Shown here piece after piece: positions 25,315 through 33,271 of a DNA stretch of 35,668 nt. The stretch comes from Candidatus Zixiibacteriota bacterium (GTDB lineage Bacteria; Zixibacteria; MSB-5A5; JAABVY01): assembly GCA_014728145.1 (NCBI GenBank), contig WJMC01000217.1, positions 1-35,668 on the forward strand. The letters are read 5' to 3'. Numbering within the stretch: the stretch's first letter is position 1; every line of letters starts with the position of its first letter. A program made the position numbers and the translations under genes. Under the pieces are notes generated by a model. It made no database searches, had not been told where the DNA came from, and saw only the letters and a list, made by a program, of their open reading frames with translations.

Positions 25315-26553
25315 ATGTCCAAGCTGAATATCAAAAAGAGCCGTGACGACTACGACTTCGCAACGATCCCCGAGGCTATCGAGGATATACGCATGGGCAA
25401 AATGGTGATCGTGGTTGATGACGAGGACCGCGAAAATGAGGGCGACTTTATCATGGCGGCCGAGCTGGCCACGCCCGATCATATTAACTTTTTAGCAAAA
25501 GAAGGACGCGGACTGGTCTGCGTTTCGCTGACCCGCGAGAGGGCTGAGCATCTTGAATTGAGCCTGATGACCAAACGCAATACGACCAAGCTGGGCACGA
25601 ACTTTACTGTGTCGGTCGATGCTGTCCATGGCACCACAACCGGAATCTCCGCTCGTGACCGCGCGATCACTATCAGGATGCTGGTCCATCCCGACACCAA
25701 ACCGCACGACCTCGCCCGCCCCGGCCATATTTTCCCGCTGGAAGCGAGACAGGGGGGAGTCCTGGTGCGAGCCGGTCATACCGAGGCCTCGGTCGACCTG
25801 ACCCGCCTGGCTGGTCTCAGCCCAGCCGGTGTGTTGTGCGAAATTATGGATGATGATGGCGAGATGGCACGGGTGCCGCGTTTGATGGAGATCGCCGAGA
25901 AATTCGACATGAAGATTATCACCATCAAGGACCTGATCGAATACCGCACCCAGCATGAAAAGCTGGTCCAGAAAGAAGAAGAAGTCGATTTCCCTACCAG
26001 GTACGGCCATTTTCGGCTCTGCCTTTACCAGTCCGAAATAGACCACAAGCATCATGTAGCCGTGGTAAAAGGTGATGTGCGCAATAAAGACAACATCCTT
26101 GTCAGGGTGCATTCGGAATGTCTTACCGGTGATGTTTTCGGCTCGATGCGATGCGACTGCGGTGACCAGATCGCCAATGCCCTGACCATGATTGAGCGTG
26201 AGGGATGCGGGGTGCTTCTGTATATGCGCCAGGAAGGAAGAGGAATCGGCCTGGCCAACAAAATCAAGGCTTATCACCTGCAGGAGAACGGATGCGACAC
26301 AGTCGAGGCCAATGTCAAGCTCGGCTTTAAAGATGACCTGCGCGACTATGGTATCGGTGCGCAGATTCTCTCCGACCTGGGACTGACTAATATCCGCCTG
26401 ATAACAAACAACCCGCGTAAGATCGTCGGCCTGCGCGGTCATGGCTTAAAGATTACCGAACGCGTACCTATTGAGATAAAACCGACAGAATTCAATCGCA
26501 AATACCTCCAGACCAAAAAGAAAAAACTGGGCCATATTTTCAACACGCTTTAA
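25315..26553 (+). CDS. ribBA: Bifunctional DHBP synthase / GTP cyclohydrolase II
   Basis: The fused protein makes both riboflavin precursors: 3,4-dihydroxybutanone 4-phosphate from ribulose 5-phosphate, and the pyrimidine from GTP. In 412 residues, the RibB half (about 1-205) contains [42 protein letters not shown] and [11 protein letters not shown]. The RibA half (about 210-412) contains the zinc site [39 protein letters not shown] and [10 protein letters not shown]. Both active sites look complete, so both activities are expected. ATG 25315 has a GGAG at 25302-25305. It is the third gene of the riboswitch-controlled operon. Confidence 0.97.
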   Translation: MSKLNIKKSRDDYDFATIPEAIEDIRMGKMVIVVDDEDRENEGDFIMAAELATPDHINFLAKEGRGLVCVSLTRERAEHLELSLMTKRNTTKLGTNFTVSVDAVHGTTTGISARDRAITIRMLVHPDTKPHDLARPGHIFPLEARQGGVLVRAGHTEASVDLTRLAGLSPAGVLCEIMDDDGEMARVPRLMEIAEKFDMKIITIKDLIEYRTQHEKLVQKEEEVDFPTRYGHFRLCLYQSEIDHKHHVAVVKGDVRNKDNILVRVHSECLTGDVFGSMRCDCGDQIANALTMIEREGCGVLLYMRQEGRGIGLANKIKAYHLQENGCDTVEANVKLGFKDDLRDYGIGAQILSDLGLTNIRLITNNPRKIVGLRGHGLKITERVPIEIKPTEFNRKYLQTKKKKLGHIFNTL

Positions 26554-26568
26554 TTGAGGAGAAATAGA

Positions 26569-27039
26569 ATGGTTATGATATATGAAGGCAACCTGAATGC
26601 TTCAGGCTTTAAGTTCGCTATAATAGTCTCCCGCTTTAACGACCTGCTGACCGCTAAACTTCAGGAAGGCGCGATCGACTGCCTGATTCGACACAACGCC
26701 GCCGAAGAGAAAATAGACGTATTCAAAGTACCCGGATCGTTCGAGATTCCCTATGTCGCCAATCACCTGGCAGAAAGCGGTAATTTCGATGCTATCATCT
26801 GCCTGGGAGCCCTGATCCGAGGCCATACCCCGCACTTCGAATATATCGCCGCAGAAGTTTCAAAGGGAATCGCCAATATATCGCTCAAGACCGGTCTGCC
26901 GATCATCTATGGTGTGGTTACCGCCGATACCCTCGATCAGGGAATCGAACGCTGTGGCACCAAGGCAGGAAACCGAGGCTGGGATGCCGCCCAGTCAGCG
27001 ATTGAAATGGCCAACCTGTATAAAGAGAGCCTTCAGTGA
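26569..27039 (+). CDS. ribH: 6,7-dimethyl-8-ribityllumazine synthase
   Basis: RibH condenses the two precursors into lumazine, usually as an icosahedral or pentameric assembly. The 156-residue protein has the expected sites: [18 protein letters not shown], the [10 protein letters not shown] loop, [17 protein letters not shown] with the catalytic histidine region, [17 protein letters not shown] and a C-terminal [22 protein letters not shown] 26569 lies six bases after AGGAGA; an in-frame TTG at 26554 is in front of that ribosome site and is rejected. Its stop overlaps the nusB start (GTGA). Confidence 0.96.
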   Translation: MVMIYEGNLNASGFKFAIIVSRFNDLLTAKLQEGAIDCLIRHNAAEEKIDVFKVPGSFEIPYVANHLAESGNFDAIICLGALIRGHTPHFEYIAAEVSKGIANISLKTGLPIIYGVVTADTLDQGIERCGTKAGNRGWDAAQSAIEMANLYKESLQ

Positions 27040-27455
27040 GCGCGCGTAGAAGAGCCAGGGAATTAGTATTAAAAGCATTGTACGCAAGCCAGACCTCCGA
27101 CCAGAACCCGGAAGAGGTCTGGCAGACGCTTTTGGAAGACGCCGCCCTTCCGGAAAAACCGCTCAAGTTCGCCACTGAACTTTTTAAGCTGGTTTTGAAC
27201 AACGAGGATCAACTCGACCAGGAAATAGCTAAACATTCCCAGAACTGGCATATCTCCCGGCTGGCATTGATCGACAAGAATATCATGCGGATCGCGATCT
27301 GTGAACTCTTGTATATACCCGATGTCCCCTCGCGGGTTTCGCTGAATGAAGCTATCGAGCTGGCCAAGACTTTCAGCACCCCGGACTCATCAGCGTTTGT
27401 CAACGGCATCTTAAATGCGGTTCTAAAAGACCACCTGCACGAAATCGAAGGGTGA
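27036..27455 (+). CDS. nusB: Transcription antitermination factor NusB
   Basis: NusB, with NusE/S10, binds boxA in rRNA leaders and sustains rRNA transcription. The 139-residue all-helical protein has the family N-terminus [14 protein letters not shown] and the C-terminal [51 protein letters not shown], where the E..ELAK.F....S..FVNG.L sequence is diagnostic. The GTG start at 27036 overlaps the ribH stop by four bases. The ribH-nusB neighbourhood is common in bacteria. Here it means nusB expression is partly under the FMN riboswitch unless an internal promoter exists; none was seen. Confidence 0.96.
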   Translation: MSARRRARELVLKALYASQTSDQNPEEVWQTLLEDAALPEKPLKFATELFKLVLNNEDQLDQEIAKHSQNWHISRLALIDKNIMRIAICELLYIPDVPSRVSLNEAIELAKTFSTPDSSAFVNGILNAVLKDHLHEIEG

Positions 27456-27469
27456 AACAGCCCTTTTTT
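27448..27469 (+). terminator. Possible weak terminator at the end of the rib-nusB operon
   Basis: AAGGG (27448-27452) and CCCTT (27461-27465) can pair around an 8-base loop that contains the nusB stop codon, and six T residues follow (27464-27469). The stem is short, so the call rests mainly on position and T-tract. Confidence 0.5.
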
Positions 27470-27772
27470 ACAGACAAGTTGCAATTGAAATGAAAACAAT
27501 ACTCATAATCTCATAATCATCTCTTCATCATTATTACTATATTCTCTTTGATATTGTAAACTGATGATGCACTTAATCACAAACAAAACGACAACAGCTC
27601 GATATAATATTATCAAATAATCTGGCGAACAATACAACCAATCCTAAAATTATGCAATTATTCCGGGCAAAACGCGCGAGCCATTAACTGTCCCGCGCGT
27701 CTGTTCAAAAGCGAGGAACGTTAGAGAATTATATTACAGAAATGTTTTACGCATATCAGATTTATAGAATGT
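27470..27772. other. AT-rich non-coding spacer between nusB and the minus-strand gene
   Basis: About 300 bases are visibly AT-rich compared with the neighbouring genes and hold no open frame with gene-like codons on either strand. Apart from the GC-rich inverted repeat at 27672-27700 (listed separately) I see no tRNA, repeat array or known RNA class. A short stretch with several TATA-like words (27595-27625) could hold a promoter but lacks a convincing -35. Confidence 0.6.
27672..27700 (-). terminator. GC-rich inverted repeat, possible terminator of the minus-strand small gene
   Basis: ACGCGCG (27672-27678) and CGCGCGT (27694-27700) form a 7-bp stem with a 15-base loop. Read on the minus strand it is followed by four U residues and lies 73 bases after the small gene's stop. 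The loop is long, so an operator or RNA element is also possible. Confidence 0.35.
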
Positions 27773-28021
27773 TTAAACTTCCACGCTGTAGCGCAGGTGT
27801 TCAGCCAGTTCATCCAGACGGTCCATAACTTCCTCAGAAGCTTTGACAGCGCAATCACGCAGATCTCTGGCCTGTTCGATATAATTCATCTTCACCGCCT
27901 CAACCGCCTTGCTTGTGCAGTCATGTACCTTGATGTGGGGAGGCTCGATTGCTTTGCACGAAGAAGCGGATTTGAACTCAGCAGAATCCGATGAATAGTA
28001 CCATTTACCGACGGACACCAT
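27773..28021 (-). CDS. Small unknown protein with helical C-terminus (minus strand)
   Basis: I do not recognise this 82-residue protein, but it looks real. Its codons (many CTG, ATC, GAA, AAG, GCT) resemble those of surrounding genes, whereas the flanking DNA is AT-rich and closed in all frames. The N-terminal 30 residues are Ser-rich with an aromatic patch (GKWYYSS). From residue 31 on, the sequence is strongly helical and charged with a roughly heptad spacing of hydrophobics (YIEQARDLRD, VMDRLDELAEHLRY), which could form a coiled coil or bind a partner. Cysteines are at 22, 35 and 57. There is no signal peptide or membrane segment. ATG 28021 (reading leftward) has no Shine-Dalgarno site; a CATAAC box seven bases upstream might give a leaderless transcript. 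It is the only minus-strand gene in the window. Confidence 0.55.
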   Translation of the reverse strand: MVSVGKWYYSSDSAEFKSASSCKAIEPPHIKVHDCTSKAVEAVKMNYIEQARDLRDCAVKASEEVMDRLDELAEHLRYSVEV

Positions 28022-28056
28022 AAATATCGTTATGAAATAGTATCTTTTATTTCTTA

Positions 28057-28073
28057 TTGGATTCGTAATCCAA
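28057..28073. repeat. 7-bp inverted repeat upstream of the minus-strand gene
   Basis: TTGGATT (28057-28063), CGT and AATCCAA (28067-28073) form a perfect palindrome with a 3-base centre, 36 bases upstream of the small gene's start codon. The spacing would suit a repressor or activator site for that gene. No trans-acting factor is apparent. Confidence 0.4.
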
Positions 28074-28175
28074 AAGACAATATGACACTGATTATCGAAA
28101 GACTTCCATTGTCCGGCTCTTGTTAATCAAAAAAATCTGGACAAATCTGTTATCCGGCATATATTTCTGCCTTTA

Positions 28176-28203
28176 TTGCGGGAAACCGCAGTGACCTGAT
28201 AAT
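28176..28203 (+). promoter_or_regulatory. Weak predicted promoter of the DUF2723 gene, with a GAAA hairpin in the spacer
   Basis: TTGCGG (28176-28181), 16 bases and GATAAT (28198-28203) form a possible promoter ending nine bases before ATG 28213; there is no ribosome site. The spacer contains TGCGG-GAAA-CCGCA (28177-28190), a short stem with a GNRA-type loop, which would instead be leader RNA if the true promoter lies further upstream. Confidence 0.35.
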
Positions 28204-28212
28204 GTAAAACTA

Positions 28213-31029
28213 ATGATTATGTCTGAATTTATCGCGTCATTCAGAAATGGCCAAAGAGATCCGTACCACTACGGTAGTGCCCTGTTTGTGCTGTTAGTCT
28301 CCCTGGTAGCTTATGTGCGCACAGTTCAACCCACCGTGCCGTACTGGGATTGCGGTGAATTTATCGCCTGCGCGCATACCCTGAGCGTGCCTCATCCACC
28401 CGGCACACCGTTATTTATGATGCTGGGAAGGATTTTCGACCTGTTGCCACTGGGGGGTGAGCTGGCTTACCGGGTGAACCTGTTGTCCTCTGTCTCTTCG
28501 GCGTTTGCGGTAATGTTCGCGTACCTGATTACAGCCTGGATTATCAGCCGATGGTTTCGCAAAGTAGATTCAACCTATAAAAGAGTTACAGTCTATACAG
28601 GCGGAATAATCGGCGCCCTGTTCGTTGCCTTCTCTAAGACTTTCTGGACTAACGCGGTTGAGGCCGAGGTCTACGGCACCTCGATGTTAATTATGGCAGT
28701 CTCGATCTATTTGATTCTGAAATGGAGTGATCATAACACTGACAGGCAGGGTGAGAAGTATCTTCTGCTCTTCTCTTTCCTTTCGACTCTCGCACTCGGC
28801 GTGCATATGACTTCTTTTCTGGTCGTACCGATCGCTTTCCTGTATATCCTGATACGCAACCGCGACTACCTGACCAGTTTCCCGTTCTGGACAGCATTTC
28901 TGATTTTATGCGTAATTCCGATCTCGGTGACTTATTATCTTGTACTGGCCGCTCTCTGGATGACGATCTCTGCTCTGGCGCATTATTGGGACCATATCCG
29001 GGAACGCTGGATATATACCCTGGCTATCCCGGCCATAGCTTTTTTGATCCTGGTCTCAGCCGGGTATTCCTGGGTGCCGATTTTGCTCTACTGCCTGACC
29101 GGATGGGCCATTGCCACACTGGCTGTATACAGGCTGGTGCCCGGTAAAAAGTTCTGGCGTCTCAGTTTCTTGATATCCCTTCTGGGACTGATAGGATTTT
29201 CGGTTCAGCTCTACACCCCGATCCGTTCAATGCACGATCCAGTAATTGACATGAACAACCCGGAAAACTGGGACAAGGTGCAGTTCTTCCTCGAACGCAA
29301 ACAGTACGGACAGGAAAATATGATTACGCGGATGTTCGAGAGGAGAGGGGAGTGGGCCAACCAGTTCGGGACTCATGAACGCATGGGCTTCTACGGATTC
29401 TTCCGTGAACAGTACAGCTCAATCGGAACCTTTATGATTCTTTTACCGCTCGGTCTCCTGGGAGTGTTTTTTACCATTCGACAGCGCTGGCGGCTGGGGA
29501 CGTTTATGTTTCTAATCCTGCTGGCCGCTACCGTCGGACTGGTTCTGTACATGAACTTTGCCGACGGCACTAACATCGATCCCAGAACCGGGCACGGCCA
29601 CCTGGAGGTGCGCGACCGTGATTATTTCTTCACACCCGGATTTATGATATTCGGTATGATGATCGGCCTGGGAGTGGCCGCTGTTATGAAAATCGTCATG
29701 GACATGCTGTACGCTTCAGGTCAGAGCAGAGTATTCAGAAAAACGGTGCTAGTTGTTTTATGCGTTTCGCTTCTGCTTCCATTGACCGCCTTTTCGAGCA
29801 ATTTCTACCAGTGTGATCGTTCGAAAAATTATCTGCCTTTCAACTACGCCAAAAATATCCTCATGTCCTGTCGTGAAAACGCGGTGCTGTTCACGAACGG
29901 AGACAACGACACTTTCCCCGTCTGGTGTTTGCAATATGGCTACGGTATCCGTCCCGATGTGCGAGTCATCGTTTTGTCGCTGTTTAGAACCGAATGGTAT
30001 ATCAAACAGCAACGTGACAAGTTCGATGTTCCGATCGAGATGAGCGACCTGGAAATCGAATCACTGCAACCCTACCTGGTCAATGATTCCGTGTACCTTG
30101 AAAGCAACCAGGTGACCGATAATATCATCGACAATGCCATGGTTTACAGTGACAACCCGGAAATGTGGCCGGAACTGCCGATGAGATACAAAGATTTTAT
30201 AAAGCTCGCTAAAGAGCGTATTCAGGCCGATACGACGCTCTACTTCGACCCGCCGATTCATTTCTCAACCACCGTCGATCCAAACGGGCTGAAGTACAAC
30301 CACCAGGGTATGGAGGCCAGCGAAGTCGACGCCGTCATAGAGGGCATGGTGTACAACATCCATCCCCGCAAAGTCCCCTGGAGGATCAACACTGAGTTCA
30401 CATACGATTACTTTTTGAATAAATTCGATGCCGAGGGTGCGGACGACACCACATTCTACAAGGATGAGACCGCGCTCAGGCTGTCAGAAAATTACTGGAA
30501 GATTATCGCTAAACTGGCCGATGAGGTCTACAACCAGGGGGCGATTGAGAAAGCTGTCGAGATGAATGTGCGCGCTGTACAGATAGCCACCGACCCTGTC
30601 GACGCTTTCAGGTTTTTGGCGAAAAATCTCCGACTCTCCAACAGAATCGATCAAATATATTCTTACATGGATATGTTCCCGCATGTGTCACGGGAGGGTA
30701 TGATGGAGATTTCGGGACGGATTTTTGATGTCATGCTGGCCCGCGACATCAACAACCTTCGTAAGAGCCTGCGTTCACATTCAGTCGATCAGAACCTGGC
30801 AATGATCAAGGCCGCGAAGAGAATGGTTGACAAAAAGCATTTTCGTGACTACCTCGATTTCCTGGACAAATTCCTTACCGAATATCCCGAAAATGAGTAC
30901 GGGCCGTCATTTGTCGAGAAAGTCAATATGTACGTGCTGAAATACATACCACCTGCTAAAAAGAACTCACTGGACATCAACTTCTTGCGAAAAAAGGCCA
31001 ATGTCAAACCGCAGGTCGGGGAGAATTAA
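28213..31029 (+). CDS. DUF2723-family GT-C-like membrane protein (TMEM260-related)
   Basis: This large membrane protein (938 residues) belongs to DUF2723, whose animal relative TMEM260 is a protein O-mannosyltransferase of the GT-C fold. The bacterial role is unproven. The signature lies at the N-terminus: VAYVRTVQPTVPYWDCGEFI, with an acidic pair in the first periplasmic loop, then HTLSVPHPPGTPLFMMLGRIF and RVNLLSSVSSAF. About twelve membrane helices follow up to residue 530. A soluble C-terminal region begins SSNFYQCDRSKNY and LFTNGDNDTFPVWCLQYGYGIRPDV, ending in helical, TPR-like stretches (about 760-920). There is no Shine-Dalgarno sequence; ATG 28213 or 28219 may be used. A TTG-started GT4 gene follows after three bases. 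A glycan-transfer role using lipid-linked sugar is family-level inference. Confidence 0.88.
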   Translation: MIMSEFIASFRNGQRDPYHYGSALFVLLVSLVAYVRTVQPTVPYWDCGEFIACAHTLSVPHPPGTPLFMMLGRIFDLLPLGGELAYRVNLLSSVSSAFAVMFAYLITAWIISRWFRKVDSTYKRVTVYTGGIIGALFVAFSKTFWTNAVEAEVYGTSMLIMAVSIYLILKWSDHNTDRQGEKYLLLFSFLSTLALGVHMTSFLVVPIAFLYILIRNRDYLTSFPFWTAFLILCVIPISVTYYLVLAALWMTISALAHYWDHIRERWIYTLAIPAIAFLILVSAGYSWVPILLYCLTGWAIATLAVYRLVPGKKFWRLSFLISLLGLIGFSVQLYTPIRSMHDPVIDMNNPENWDKVQFFLERKQYGQENMITRMFERRGEWANQFGTHERMGFYGFFREQYSSIGTFMILLPLGLLGVFFTIRQRWRLGTFMFLILLAATVGLVLYMNFADGTNIDPRTGHGHLEVRDRDYFFTPGFMIFGMMIGLGVAAVMKIVMDMLYASGQSRVFRKTVLVVLCVSLLLPLTAFSSNFYQCDRSKNYLPFNYAKNILMSCRENAVLFTNGDNDTFPVWCLQYGYGIRPDVRVIVLSLFRTEWYIKQQRDKFDVPIEMSDLEIESLQPYLVNDSVYLESNQVTDNIIDNAMVYSDNPEMWPELPMRYKDFIKLAKERIQADTTLYFDPPIHFSTTVDPNGLKYNHQGMEASEVDAVIEGMVYNIHPRKVPWRINTEFTYDYFLNKFDAEGADDTTFYKDETALRLSENYWKIIAKLADEVYNQGAIEKAVEMNVRAVQIATDPVDAFRFLAKNLRLSNRIDQIYSYMDMFPHVSREGMMEISGRIFDVMLARDINNLRKSLRSHSVDQNLAMIKAAKRMVDKKHFRDYLDFLDKFLTEYPENEYGPSFVEKVNMYVLKYIPPAKKNSLDINFLRKKANVKPQVGEN

Positions 31030-31032
31030 ATC

Positions 31033-32154
31033 TTGAAAATTCTGGCATTGAACTGGCAGGACCCCAAAAATCCGATGGGGGGAGGAGCGGAGGTTCATCT
31101 CTGGGAAAACCTCAAGAGATTTGCCGGGTGGGGTCACCAGGTCACACTGCTTTGCTGTGATTTCGAGGGCGGTGGCGCTCAAGATTTCTATGATGGTGTC
31201 CGGGTTTTGAGAAAAGGTAAACGCTTCAACTTCAACTATGTTGCCCCCGGCATGGTCAGGAAAATCCTTAAACAGGAAAAATTCGATATCCTCCTGGAAG
31301 ATATCAACAAGATTCCCTTTTACACTCCGCTCTATGCCAGGCTTCCGATTTTAGCTGTTATCCCGCACCTGTTCGCAACTACCGTGTTCCAGGAGATCAA
31401 CTTCGTGATGGGGACATATATCTACCTGATGGAACAGCCTTTGCGCTATGTCTATCGCAAACTTCCGTACTGCGTGATCTCTGAAAGCACAAAAACAGAT
31501 TTGATAAAGAGGGGCATCGAGGCCGGGCAGGTGACGGTGATAGAATGCGGAATCGACGAGGACACGTACAGCTACGACCCGGAAGTTAAAAAGTACGAGA
31601 ATCCGACCGCCCTTTACCTGGGCCGGATAAAGAAATACAAGTCAGTTCAGCATCTCTTGCAGGCCTGGCCGTTTGTGCTCGAAAAGGAACCCCGGGCAAA
31701 GCTTCAGATAGTGGGGGCCGGTGATTATCTCGAGCCGTTGAAGAAACTGGCCGGCGCACTTAAATTATCGGATTCAGTAGAGTTTCCGGGCTTTGTTTCC
31801 ATAGAATCAAAGGTGGAGAGATTTCGCCGTTCATGGTGCACCGTCTATCCATCTTTAAAAGAAGGCTGGGGATTGACCAATATCGAGGCCAATGCCTGCG
31901 GGACTCCCGCCCTGGCGGCTGATTCGCCCGGTCTTCGTGACTCCGTTTCACCCGGCAAGTCGGGGCTCTTGTTCGAATATGGCAATATCACGCAAATCGC
32001 CGATACAGTCCTTAAGATCTTCACAGATCAAGAGACCAGAGACAACTTGTCGACCGGCGCAAGGCAATGGGCCCAAAAATTCAACTGGGAGGATTCCGCC
32101 CGCAAGATGATGGAACTGGTTGAAGAAATCGTTAAATCAAACCGCGAGAGCTGA
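31033..32154 (+). CDS. Glycosyltransferase family 4 protein
   Basis: GT4 retaining glycosyltransferases transfer sugars from nucleotide donors onto lipid or glycan acceptors at the cytoplasmic face. The 373-residue protein has the GT-B layout: the N-terminal acceptor domain opens MKILALNWQDPKNPMGGGAEVHLWE with a glycine-rich loop. The C-terminal donor domain includes ALYLGRIKKYKSVQHLLQAW, the E-x7-E motif EGWGLTNIEANACGTP, and DSPGLRDSVSPGKSGLLFEYG. The TTG start at 31033 follows GGGGAGA at eight bases and three bases after the DUF2723 stop. Its stop shares a base with the next start. The nearby mannose-1-phosphate guanylyltransferase makes GDP-mannose a reasonable but unproven donor. Confidence 0.92.
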   Translation: MKILALNWQDPKNPMGGGAEVHLWENLKRFAGWGHQVTLLCCDFEGGGAQDFYDGVRVLRKGKRFNFNYVAPGMVRKILKQEKFDILLEDINKIPFYTPLYARLPILAVIPHLFATTVFQEINFVMGTYIYLMEQPLRYVYRKLPYCVISESTKTDLIKRGIEAGQVTVIECGIDEDTYSYDPEVKKYENPTALYLGRIKKYKSVQHLLQAWPFVLEKEPRAKLQIVGAGDYLEPLKKLAGALKLSDSVEFPGFVSIESKVERFRRSWCTVYPSLKEGWGLTNIEANACGTPALAADSPGLRDSVSPGKSGLLFEYGNITQIADTVLKIFTDQETRDNLSTGARQWAQKFNWEDSARKMMELVEEIVKSNRES

Positions 32155-33185
32155 TGAGAAAAAAGCTTCTGATCATAGTCGGCTGGCTCTTAAGCATCGT
32201 ATTACTTTATTTTACCTTCAAGGATCACCCCTTCGATCAGCTCTGGAGCACCTTGAAAAGTGCCAATTATTTCTGGGTGCTACCCAATGTTGTGTTGATT
32301 ATGGCCGCTATGCTCTACCGGGCCTATCGCTGGCAGATCATGATCGACCCGATCAAGCGCATAGGTCTTTCAGACCTGTTCGCTTCAACTATGGTAGGTT
32401 TCATGGCCAATAACGTGCTTCCACTACGGATGGGCGAATTCATCCGGGCCTACTCGATTGGAAAGCTGGGAAACCTGTCGCGCAGTTCGTCCTTCGCAAC
32501 CATCGTTCTGGAACGGATCTTCGATACATTTACCCTGCTTCTGATGCTGACGGTGATATTGATTGCCCGGGCACTGCCATTAAATCCTGAGGGCGAATAC
32601 TATGACCGTATTGTTTATGCCGGCTACCTGATGCTGGCGCTTTCGATAGTTTTATTAGCCCTGTTGGTTTTGCTAAAGGTGAAAAGCCCTCAAACTCTCG
32701 GCATCCTGAGAAAACTTTTGAGCATATTCCCAAAAAAGATATCAGACTTTGTATTATATATCTTCGAAAAGTTTGCAGAGGGGCTGGCGGTCCTCGGTGA
32801 CACCGGTCGGATGTTTCGTATCGTTTTGCATTCGATCCTGCTCTGGATTATCATGGCCCTTTCGAACTATTTTATTTTTATCGCGCTCGGACTGACCGAT
32901 CTACCATGGACTGCCTCGTTTGTTGTCCTGATCGTGGTTTCCCTGGGCATTTTTGTTCCGGCCTCACCCGGTTATATCGGGCTGTTCCATTACCTTGTCG
33001 TTCTCTCATTGTCTATCTATCCTGCCGAGGTCAGTGATAGTTCCGCGCGTGGATGCGCCATTATATTGCACGCTTCGCAATATATTATAATTACCGTGGT
33101 AGGGATTTATTACCTGATGAGACGTCATCTTTCTCTCAAGGAAGCCCAAATCGAGGCCGAGAAGGAAGCCGAGCAAGAAGTCTGA
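32154..33185 (+). CDS. YbhN / LPG-synthase-TM family integral membrane protein (flippase-like)
   Basis: This 343-residue protein has about eight membrane helices and the LPG_synthase_TM pattern. It shows an N-terminal helix LIIVGWLLSIVLLYFTF, RAYRWQIMIDPI, the conserved MVGFMANNVLPLRMGEFIRAY motif, ATIVLERIFDTFTL, and the later VSLGIFVPASPGYIGLFHYLVV. Members include the membrane part of MprF, which acts in lysyl-phosphatidylglycerol translocation, and many uncharacterised YbhN proteins found beside glycosyltransferases. The start ATG 32154 overlaps the GT4 stop by one base. Position suggests it moves or supports a lipid-linked substrate for the upstream enzymes; this is inference. A predicted promoter for the next gene begins 20 bases after its stop. 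Confidence 0.9.
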   Translation: MRKKLLIIVGWLLSIVLLYFTFKDHPFDQLWSTLKSANYFWVLPNVVLIMAAMLYRAYRWQIMIDPIKRIGLSDLFASTMVGFMANNVLPLRMGEFIRAYSIGKLGNLSRSSSFATIVLERIFDTFTLLLMLTVILIARALPLNPEGEYYDRIVYAGYLMLALSIVLLALLVLLKVKSPQTLGILRKLLSIFPKKISDFVLYIFEKFAEGLAVLGDTGRMFRIVLHSILLWIIMALSNYFIFIALGLTDLPWTASFVVLIVVSLGIFVPASPGYIGLFHYLVVLSLSIYPAEVSDSSARGCAIILHASQYIIITVVGIYYLMRRHLSLKEAQIEAEKEAEQEV

Positions 33186-33205
33186 TTTCTTCGCTTAATG
33201 TTTAA

Positions 33206-33234
33206 TTGACACGGGCTGATGTTTTTTCTATTTT
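33206..33234 (+). promoter_or_regulatory. Predicted sigma70 promoter of the guanylyltransferase operon
   Basis: A consensus -35 TTGACA (33206-33211), 17 bases and TATTTT (33229-33234). The transcript should start near 33241, leaving a leader of about 31 bases with AAAGGA before GTG 33272. Confidence 0.65.
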
Positions 33235-33271
33235 TGCGATCAACAAGTACAAAACCGAAAGGATCCCTGAA

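Noticed and set aside
25492-26442. A 316-codon open frame on the minus strand opposite ribBA
   Set aside because: It is antisense to a gene with two complete active-site signatures; its translation is His/Gln/Asp-rich and matches no family, as expected for a frame shadow of a codon-biased gene.
27797-27994. A 65-codon plus-strand frame opposite the small minus-strand gene
   Set aside because: Its codons and composition look like an antisense shadow, and it has no start signal; the minus-strand frame is longer and more gene-like.
33206-33271. Upstream TTG start for manC at 33206
   Set aside because: The TTG is part of a consensus -35 box and would not be in the transcript; GTG 33272 gives the standard N-terminus.
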